The notes under the pieces were generated by a model. That model had not been told where the DNA came from, made no database searches, and saw only the letters and a program-made list of their open reading frames with translations. From contig JAHHHC010000029.1 in the NCBI GenBank assembly GCA_019359515.1, positions 16,457 through 80,456 of the forward strand: a DNA stretch of 64,000 nt. The letters are read 5' to 3'. The stretch's first letter is position 1. Each line of letters opens with the position of its first letter. The position numbers and the translations under genes were made by a program. This DNA is from Desmonostoc vinosum HA7617-LM4. Its GTDB lineage: Bacteria > Cyanobacteriota > Cyanobacteriia > Cyanobacteriales > Nostocaceae. Of the stretch, positions 58,335 through 64,000 are shown piece by piece.

Positions 58335-58952
58335 CTAACTATGGATTCTTGGTTCTGGGTGCAAAGTCGCTAGTAACTCACTTTCGACAATTGCCAATTC
58401 ATCGAGTCGTTGCATGACAATTTCTCGGTCAAAGTAAGTAGCAGCTAGAACCCAGTATATACCGTAGTGCCGCGCTTCTGATGCCATTAAGCCACGATAA
58501 AATTTTGCTAATTGTGGTTCAGGACAGTAATTAGCTAATAGTCCCAGGCGTTCGTGGCTACGAGCTTCTATTAAACCAGTAACTAGCAAAGAATCTAAAA
58601 ATTTATGGGGTTCTTGAGGACGAACTTGAGCTTTTAAGCCTGCACCGTAGGGTGGTGGTGGTAGGGGTGCAAGGGGGATATTGCGGCGTTCTAGCCATTG
58701 GTTAACTAGTTCAAAGTGTTCTAGTTCTTCGATCGCGATCGCTGTTAACTCTCGCACCATTTTAGTATTGGATGGGTAGCGAAACATAAAGTTTAAAGCT
58801 ACACCTGCTGCTTTACGTTCACAGTGAGAGTGGTCGAGTAAGATGATATCTAGGTTAGCGATCGCTTGTTTTACCCAAGCTTCACTAGTGGGTTGTTTGA
58901 GGGCGTTGATAGTTGGTAATCCAGAAGTAATCACAGAGTCACAAAACTCCAT
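58335..58952 (-). CDS. miaE: tRNA 2-methylthio-N6-isopentenyladenosine hydroxylase (MiaE)
   Basis: A 205-aa diiron, ferritin-like monooxygenase that hydroxylates the modified base at tRNA position 37. Iron-binding elements are seen as LDHSHCERKAAG, IEELEHFELV, IEARSHERLG and SEARHYGIYW. Length and motif order fit MiaE. It is first in a miaE-VOC unit on the minus strand. Confidence 0.93.
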   Translation of the reverse strand: MEFCDSVITSGLPTINALKQPTSEAWVKQAIANLDIILLDHSHCERKAAGVALNFMFRYPSNTKMVRELTAIAIEELEHFELVNQWLERRNIPLAPLPPPPYGAGLKAQVRPQEPHKFLDSLLVTGLIEARSHERLGLLANYCPEPQLAKFYRGLMASEARHYGIYWVLAATYFDREIVMQRLDELAIVESELLATLHPEPRIHS

Positions 58953-58993
58953 AAATTTTTATTTTGCTGAGTATCCCAGCAAATTGATCTTAT

Positions 58994-59149
58994 ATGCGAC
59001 GTCAAATTTTGCGCCTATCGCGGGGAGAACTTGGCAGGTTATGCAGGGGAAAACGTGGTATTGCGATTCGGCAGGTTGGCAAAGAGATTAGTAATCGTTC
59101 GATTTTAGCAGAGGTACGCGATCGCCCGATGGGAAAAGTTTCGGTTTAA
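58994..59149 (+). CDS. Possible small basic protein
   Basis: A 51-codon frame starting MRRQILRLSRGELG and ending RDRPMGKVSV, very rich in Arg. It lies between divergent miaE and the 173-aa gene, opposite to both. There is no good ribosome site, and a HIP1-like octamer makes part of the sequence. I give it low weight. Confidence 0.25.
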   Translation: MRRQILRLSRGELGRLCRGKRGIAIRQVGKEISNRSILAEVRDRPMGKVSV

Positions 59150-59239
59150 TTCCCCTCCTTCTCAGCAGCAGTAGGAAGCATTGGCTGTTGTAGTGGGGGT
59201 TGATATCGATAGGTTAATGCAGATATTATGGCTAGACTC

Positions 59240-59761
59240 TCATTGTAAGTATTCTTTAGCCCACTCTTGAACTTTGTGCTGATATTGCTTGCTGACTTCA
59301 CTCATATACTTTGCAGCTACTTTCCGCATATTGTTTTTATTAGGATCTGACTTAACAAAATCTGCAATGTCACCATTACATTTAATAAATAACTCTATTG
59401 CTGCTGTTAACTCAAGGTCATCTGTGGTACACAATTCATAATGTAAGTGGCCTACTGTAGGTATAGGGAAATTAGTATCTTCTACTTTACTCACCTCAAT
59501 TCCCATATTACTAAAGCAGCATTCATTAAAGCCAACTAAGTTTATGGTATCGAGATGTCCTTTTCTCAACAGGATTCCTAAAGAAATTTTCTCTAAGTCT
59601 TCAGAACATGAAGGTAGCCATAAGGAAGGAAAACCTTTTCCCTCCTTAATATCTCTTAGGTATCGATTCGCGTGTTCTGGAGATGGAATTGCCTTTTGCT
59701 GCTTACCAGCTTTCCACGTTGCAAGGCTTTTCACACTTCTGTAGTAACGTAATTCACTCAC
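59240..59761 (-). CDS. Hypothetical protein, third gene of the TIGR04255 unit
   Basis: A 173-aa protein with a GTG start. No domain is recognised. It has a basic N-terminus (YYRSVKSLATWKAGKQQ), a Cys-containing centre (NLVGFNECCFSNMGIEVS), a conserved-looking segment VGHLHYELCTTDDLELTAAIELFI and a helical, charged C-terminus. It probably belongs to the same unit as the next two genes, from which it is now separated by a MITE-like insertion. Confidence 0.6.
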   Translation of the reverse strand: MSELRYYRSVKSLATWKAGKQQKAIPSPEHANRYLRDIKEGKGFPSLWLPSCSEDLEKISLGILLRKGHLDTINLVGFNECCFSNMGIEVSKVEDTNFPIPTVGHLHYELCTTDDLELTAAIELFIKCNGDIADFVKSDPNKNNMRKVAAKYMSEVSKQYQHKVQEWAKEYLQ

Positions 59762-59767
59762 ACCTTA

Positions 59768-59902
59768 TATAGCAATCCTAAATTACATAGAACCTAATGA
59801 TACATTTATACTAACTGAAGTTCTTTATTAATCACCAAGAATTTGATTTTTCTAAGCTGCATGAGTGTATGCCCTGTTCGGATCTCAAATAGGATTGCTA
59901 TA
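59768..59902. mobile_element. MITE-like element with 13-bp perfect terminal inverted repeats
   Basis: The ends are tatagcaatccta (59768-59780) and taggattgctata (59890-59902), with no open frame inside. If TA is the target duplication, the element is about 131 bp with 11-bp ends (tagcaatccta), in the manner of IS630/Tc1-type MITEs. Its right end supplies the TAG stop of the 179-aa gene. Confidence 0.65.
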
Positions 59903-60437
59903 GTGACTCCAAAAATTCACGTACAAATGTACTTTCTTCATTTTTAAGCAAATTCTTTGCTTCTGCAAGTATTTCTTCAGCAATAGGAACTTCACCTAGA
60001 GCAAAACTAATTGCTTCTAAAGCAGCATATCTTACTTCGTCTGCTGGATGCGCTAAAAGCACACTGATTATGTAAGCTGCATCTTGAGATAATCGCTCAT
60101 TTTCTAAAAGAGGACTCATAAGCCTTGCCACAGCTAGAAGTTGGAAAACACTTAAACATCTAACTAGTTGCTTGAGAATATTTACGTCTTCTTTGGAAAG
60201 TGCAAGATGACCTTCCAAGAGTTCATCTCGAATCTCTTCTACTCTATTCTCAAACTCAGAAATATCTAAATCAGAGAATAAATACAACGATGTATTATAT
60301 TTCCATACTTTGGCTTCTAGCCTATGTCTTTGAACTTGTTGGCTTGCTCGAATTATTTTGTAGTGTTCATTACTACTACCACTGCTAGAAGTTGTACTCA
60401 AAAACTGATTTTTATCTATAGCAAGTAACTTACTCAT
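59898..60437 (-). CDS. Hypothetical helical protein (HEAT-like segment), second gene of the TIGR04255 unit
   Basis: A 179-aa protein. The C-terminal half (ISVLLAHPADEVRYAALEAISFALGEVPIAEE) is helical with a HEAT-repeat look; the N-terminus carries a Ser-rich patch (STTSSSGSSNEH). Its ATG overlaps the TIGR04255 stop (ATGA). The stop TAG lies in the MITE terminus. Function unknown; protein-protein contact is plausible for the helical part. Confidence 0.6.
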   Translation of the reverse strand: MSKLLAIDKNQFLSTTSSSGSSNEHYKIIRASQQVQRHRLEAKVWKYNTSLYLFSDLDISEFENRVEEIRDELLEGHLALSKEDVNILKQLVRCLSVFQLLAVARLMSPLLENERLSQDAAYIISVLLAHPADEVRYAALEAISFALGEVPIAEEILAEAKNLLKNEESTFVREFLESL

Positions 60438-61201
60438 TTGAAAAGATCCTCTGTTTTATCAGTAATGCTCTTAAAAAATATTTCGTCTCTAAAGCGTCGC
60501 AAATTTAATTCAAAAATTTTATTGATTTTATCATCATTATGGTGAAGATTTACTTGTTGAAAAACATCTATATCAAATATTAAAGGAATCGCTTTTTCAC
60601 CCTTTTCATTTTCGGTTACTTGACCGATTGTTTGATTAATAATTCCTCTTGAGGGTTGATATTCTGGATGGACTACAATTATTTGCATAAAATAGCCTTC
60701 CATTATTACCGATAAATTACTCGATATTTCTGGTAATGTTTTTACGTAATTTTTTAGCTCTATAGTTCCTGTTGCAGGTATCATAATTTGGTTGACATAC
60801 CGTAGAGCAAGACGGACTACTTCTGTAGGAGATGTAATTTGAGCATACTTTTGCCATAACTTATATGCCTCTCCATAAAAGCTTTCCCAATTCTCATAGG
60901 GCTTCAACCTACTGAATGTAAAGCCATTTAGCCTAGCTTGAATAATTCTTTTTTGGTCATTAGAAATAAAAATATATCCTTCAGGCTTATTAGATACTGA
61001 AAAAAATTGAGAGTTGATTTCATCCGAATTCTCTAAGTCAAATTCAAAACCCCCTTGAAGTGCCATTCTCTTTTGAATATTTGGAAAAGAGTCTTTAATA
61101 TTTTCATGAAACTTCAAAAGTTCTTCATGATTAAAATTATCATGAAGATTGACTGTTATATCAACAATGGCTTCGGTGATGGGTGGGTTAAGGAATCTCA
61201 T
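60434..61201 (-). CDS. TIGR04255 family protein, first gene of a three-gene unit
   Basis: A 255-aa protein with the family's N-terminal NPPITEAIVDITVNL and the centre FTFSRLKPYENWESFYGEAYKLWQKYAQ ... VRLALRYVNQI. The C-terminal part has LIFDIDVFQQVNL and a basic RRFRDEIFF. TIGR04255 genes occur sporadically across bacteria with unlike neighbours and have no assigned activity; I infer an accessory role. The base composition looks more AT-rich than the flanking miaE and mutL genes. Confidence 0.75.
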   Translation of the reverse strand: MRFLNPPITEAIVDITVNLHDNFNHEELLKFHENIKDSFPNIQKRMALQGGFEFDLENSDEINSQFFSVSNKPEGYIFISNDQKRIIQARLNGFTFSRLKPYENWESFYGEAYKLWQKYAQITSPTEVVRLALRYVNQIMIPATGTIELKNYVKTLPEISSNLSVIMEGYFMQIIVVHPEYQPSRGIINQTIGQVTENEKGEKAIPLIFDIDVFQQVNLHHNDDKINKIFELNLRRFRDEIFFKSITDKTEDLFK

Positions 61202-61316
61202 TTTTCATTTATTTAGAAACCAGTTAAGGCTTATAACTAAAATTTAGTATCTATAACCTTAGTCTACAAGACTTTAAGGCTCTTGTCCGTATCAAAACCA
61301 TAACGATATAAGACCT

Positions 61317-62975
61317 TTAAAGGCCGTGACTTTTACCAATTACCCAATGACGGCGGAAAAAACGAGCTAAAGCGGACTCTTCTAATGATAGATAAATTGG
61401 GCGTCCGTGGGGACAAGTGCGGGGGTTACGTGTGCGTTGCCATTGATCTAAAAGCGTTTGCATTTCTTGGAGGTTCATGGGTGTACCATTACGAATGGCA
61501 CTACGACAGGCGACAGCTACTTGAGCTGTTTGTAAGTCGCCTCCCCAACTGAGTTCTAAAATTGCTTCTGCACAGTCGTCTCGCTGCTGCAACAGTGCAG
61601 GGACTGTACGCGCGGCCCAAAGTTGTTCTCCAAAGGGTTCGATGTCTAAACCGATGCGTTGCAGTTGTGATACTTGCGCTGGCGATAATTGATAGAGAAT
61701 GATCGAGGGTTCAATAGAGATCAGCTGCCAATTATCGCATAATTGCTCGTATAACACTCGTTCATGGGCAATGTGTTGTTCTACTAACCACATTCCGCCT
61801 GAATGTTCTGCGACTATATAAGTGTTGCTAACTTGAGCTACAGCTTTTAATGAGTGCTGAGTATCGCTGTGTTCATGGGAATTTTTCGGATTAAAGTTAT
61901 AACCGCCTTTGCCTTCTGCGGCTTGAAGTAATTTACTGACTCGTGTGATATGAGTAGTTTCTTTGAGACTGGCTGAGTTGATGCGGAATGCTTGATCGAT
62001 CGCTTGGGTAATTTGTTCTTGCCAATAACTGAGTTCGTTGAGATAAATTTCGGTTTTGGCGGGGTTGCGGTTCCAGTTGATGTAGTCGGGGGAAATGGCC
62101 AGATGCAGAAAACAAACCGGATAGCGATCGCGTGGTAATGTTTTATGAAATGCACAAAGAATAGTTTGCTCTAGTTCTGGAGATTTCACCATTCTGCCGT
62201 TGATGGCTACTCGTACCCAATCTGGACGATGGCGATGACAGCGATCTGGTAATCCGATGACTAAGTTTAGTGTTGAGTTATGGGCTTGGGGTAATTCTAC
62301 TGTCACCTCTTGTAAATCACCCTGTCGCACCTGTGGGAGAATTTGTGGTAAAAGTTGTCCCACTGTCGCAGCCGGACAGATGGTGAACCATTCGCGGTCA
62401 TTTTGCCAAACTTGCCAGGTAACATGGGGATGACAAAGGGCAATTTGTTGGATTGTTCCTTGTACAGCCTTCATTTGCTGTGCTAATGTTGGCAATCCCT
62501 GACGACGAGATGAGCAAGCAAATAAATTAGAAACTGTTACCACCGTACCAGGAGCGATCGCAGCTGCTTCTACTAATACAGCTTTGCCATCATCACCATA
62601 AACAACTCGCCATCCTAACTTTCCATTTATTGGACGACTCAAAATTTCCAAATCTGCCAGCATCGTCAAACTGTGCAAAGCTTCACCACGAAACCCCAGA
62701 CTGTTAATTTTCCATAAATCAGCGCTAGAGCGAATTTTACTGGTACTGTGGGCTGTGGCAGCTTGTTGCAAATCATCTAAGTTCATCCCACAGCCATTAT
62801 CTGTCACACGAACTCGCCACTGCTGCGGCCACAGAGAAACTACAATTCTCGTTGCACCTGCATCAAGGGAGTTTTCAATCAATTCCCTGACTACAGAGGC
62901 CAATGAGTCAATTACCTCTCCAGCAGTAATGAGATATACAACTTCTGTTGGTAAAGCTTGAATAGTAGATGCCAT
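61317..62975 (-). CDS. mutL: DNA mismatch repair protein MutL
   Basis: A 552-aa GHKL ATPase. The N-terminus has [33 protein letters not shown] and [11 protein letters not shown]. The C-terminal domain has [14 protein letters not shown], where the usual metal-binding DQHA(x)2E motif begins with Glu in place of Asp, plus ACRSAIRNG and CPHGRP of nicking-type MutL proteins. So it is probably an endonuclease MutL. MutS is not in the window. Confidence 0.95.
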   Translation of the reverse strand: MASTIQALPTEVVYLITAGEVIDSLASVVRELIENSLDAGATRIVVSLWPQQWRVRVTDNGCGMNLDDLQQAATAHSTSKIRSSADLWKINSLGFRGEALHSLTMLADLEILSRPINGKLGWRVVYGDDGKAVLVEAAAIAPGTVVTVSNLFACSSRRQGLPTLAQQMKAVQGTIQQIALCHPHVTWQVWQNDREWFTICPAATVGQLLPQILPQVRQGDLQEVTVELPQAHNSTLNLVIGLPDRCHRHRPDWVRVAINGRMVKSPELEQTILCAFHKTLPRDRYPVCFLHLAISPDYINWNRNPAKTEIYLNELSYWQEQITQAIDQAFRINSASLKETTHITRVSKLLQAAEGKGGYNFNPKNSHEHSDTQHSLKAVAQVSNTYIVAEHSGGMWLVEQHIAHERVLYEQLCDNWQLISIEPSIILYQLSPAQVSQLQRIGLDIEPFGEQLWAARTVPALLQQRDDCAEAILELSWGGDLQTAQVAVACRSAIRNGTPMNLQEMQTLLDQWQRTRNPRTCPHGRPIYLSLEESALARFFRRHWVIGKSHGL

Positions 62976-62998
62976 AAATCATATTTTACAGCAGATAA

Positions 62999-63072
62999 GG
63001 GACTGGGGATTGGGGATTGGGGATTGGGGATTGGGGATTGGGGATTGGGGACTGGGGATTGGGGACTGGGGA
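62999..63072. repeat. Short tandem repeat, about 10 copies of GGGGATT/GGGGACT
   Basis: Heptads GGGGATT with some GGGGACT units, upstream of mutL. Two units of the same family mixed in one array suggests slippage plus point change. From 63073 to 63438 only repeat phrases (C-rich, GACGC) are seen. Confidence 0.92.
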
Positions 63073-63113
63073 AGAGGAAGCGAGGATGCGGAGAAATTTT
63101 CTTACTCATCTCC

Positions 63114-63166
63114 CGGTTGGTGAGTTTCGGCTACGCGGTAATCGAGCGAAGTCGAGATTCAACTAC
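63114..63166. repeat. 53-bp repeat, inverted copy of 55741-55793
   Basis: Exact reverse complement of the copy at 55741-55793, 7.3 kb away. Confidence 0.85.
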
Positions 63167-63438
63167 CGCGAAGTCCAACCACATCTCCCCCCTCTTTCAA
63201 GGGTAGGTTTTTCATATTCAGTCTGAAAAAACCTATTTTTTCGTTCTGAAATCTTTCTCCGCGTCCCCCTTCGGGTGACGCTCGCAAGCTCGCTAACGCT
63301 GCGCTAACGCAGTCGCCTGCGGAGGGAAACCCTCCTGTAGCGCTGTCTCACCGTGTCCCCGCGTCCCCGCGTCAACCAAAACGCGAAATCTAAAAAACCT
63401 ACCCATAAGAGATCTCCCCCCTGCTTCCTCATGCTTCA

Positions 63439-63819
63439 TCACTGCATCACGGGACTACCATGGTGATGAACTAAATACCACTTGCTACCGAGAAATTGAA
63501 AAATATTTGTAGCCATTGATTGTGCTTCTAGTCTTCTGCCGCCAACTACTTGAAACACATTTTCTCTCAGCACGACGTAAGCAATATTATCAGTAATTTC
63601 CGTAGCAATTAATTCTGTGTTGATTTCGATATAAGTAGTAATTTTAAATATTTGTTCCCAAGAGTGACGAATCTCTTTCCAACCCCGCAGTACATCGCGT
63701 CCTGGATGTATACAAAAACTACCTGTTCCCTGTGACCATACCGCACTCATTGCTTCAATATCTTTTCTTTCAAAAGCTCGATAAAATGCTTCGTTAGCTG
63801 CTACAACTTCGTTTGACAT
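63439..63819 (-). CDS. SnoaL/NTF2-like protein
   Basis: A 126-aa cone-shaped alpha+beta protein: AANEAFYRAFERKDIEAMSAVWSQ, FCIHPGRDVLRGWKEIRHSWEQIF, then strands ending in GSKWYLVHHHGSP. Members include small hydrolases and isomerases as well as non-enzymatic binding proteins. No active site can be named. It stands alone at the right end. Confidence 0.85.
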   Translation of the reverse strand: MSNEVVAANEAFYRAFERKDIEAMSAVWSQGTGSFCIHPGRDVLRGWKEIRHSWEQIFKITTYIEINTELIATEITDNIAYVVLRENVFQVVGGRRLEAQSMATNIFQFLGSKWYLVHHHGSPVMQ

Positions 63820-63869
63820 GGGTTATCAGTTATCAGTTACGTTTAATTCCTGCATCTAATACGCAAAAT

Positions 63870-63915
63870 TAGCTTTAAGCTTCCCCGGTCTGAAGACACG
63901 GGGATTTCTGAAGAG
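63870..63915. repeat. IS200/IS605-like hairpin at the right edge
   Basis: ttccccg-gtctgaagaca-cggggatttct resembles the hairpins at 634 and 28107, and a second palindrome (ggcgcgcttaaagcgcc) follows at about 63936. The associated element, if any, lies outside the window. Confidence 0.35.
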
Positions 63916-64000
63916 TCCATAAAAGAACTTTCTTAGGCGCGCTTAAAGCGCCTCTACTGATTCCACTTAAATCAAATTTAAGTATCATCGCTACTTTACG

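Overview
The window is a chromosome segment from a filamentous, probably heterocyst-forming cyanobacterium of the Nostoc/Anabaena type. Support comes from phosphoribulokinase, a ferredoxin-NADP+ reductase with a CpcD-like linker domain, a CAAD/CURT1-type thylakoid protein, a CCB2/CCB4-like cytochrome b6f assembly factor, DUF3611 and DUF3155 proteins, many HIP1 octamers (GCGATCGC), and tandem heptanucleotide repeats (TAATTCG, GGGGACT, GGGGATT). The petH product reads like the Nostoc enzyme but has its own substitutions; I do not assign a species.

Layout. 1-7.6 kb: the 3' end of a secreted RTX-type protein, an aldehyde dehydrogenase, a VOC protein, a PD-(D/E)XK-like protein, a complete protein-arginine deiminase and a 3D-domain-like secreted protein. 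8.4-13.5 kb: a class III aminotransferase next to a DUF1338 (2-oxoadipate dioxygenase-type) gene, a small protein/retropepsin pair, a DUF3611 membrane protein and two tandem TspO/MBR genes. 13.5-16.2 kb: a decayed IS200/IS605 fragment and an orphan CRISPR array of 26 repeats. 16.2-25.5 kb: a VanX-type dipeptidase, yidD, phytol kinase, a phnDCE-type transporter, nth-rseP and serS, separated by tandem repeats. 25.7-36.7 kb: a second DUF3611 gene, a PadR regulator, the CCB-like factor, a Hik2/CSK-like histidine kinase and a giant PAS/GAF/GGDEF/EAL protein. 37.1-38.7 kb: two small double-glycine-leader peptides, a recombinase scrap and a Uma2 gene.

38.7-45.2 kb holds core metabolism: metK, prk, petH and hom, the last with a repeat insertion inside its coding region. 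45.5-51 kb: a second PD-(D/E)XK-like protein, an SLH protein, the CAAD protein, a histidine kinase and tRNA-Pro(CGG). 51.2-58.9 kb: secF, secD, pdhB, a PPC-domain protein, comF, GNAT, VOC and miaE. 59.2-61.2 kb is an accessory three-gene unit (173-aa unknown, 179-aa helical protein, TIGR04255 protein) on the minus strand, into which a 13-bp-TIR MITE-like element has been inserted. mutL and a SnoaL-like gene close the window.

The most interesting points are: the three-gene TIGR04255 unit split by the MITE; the pair of double-glycine-leader peptides without a local transporter; a cloverleaf-like palindromic element family (7746-7947 and 21202-21368); the in-frame repeat insertion in hom; the protein-arginine deiminase with all catalytic residues; and the orphan CRISPR array, two of whose spacers carry HIP1 octamers. 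Domain names are from reading the translated sequence, not from database searches.
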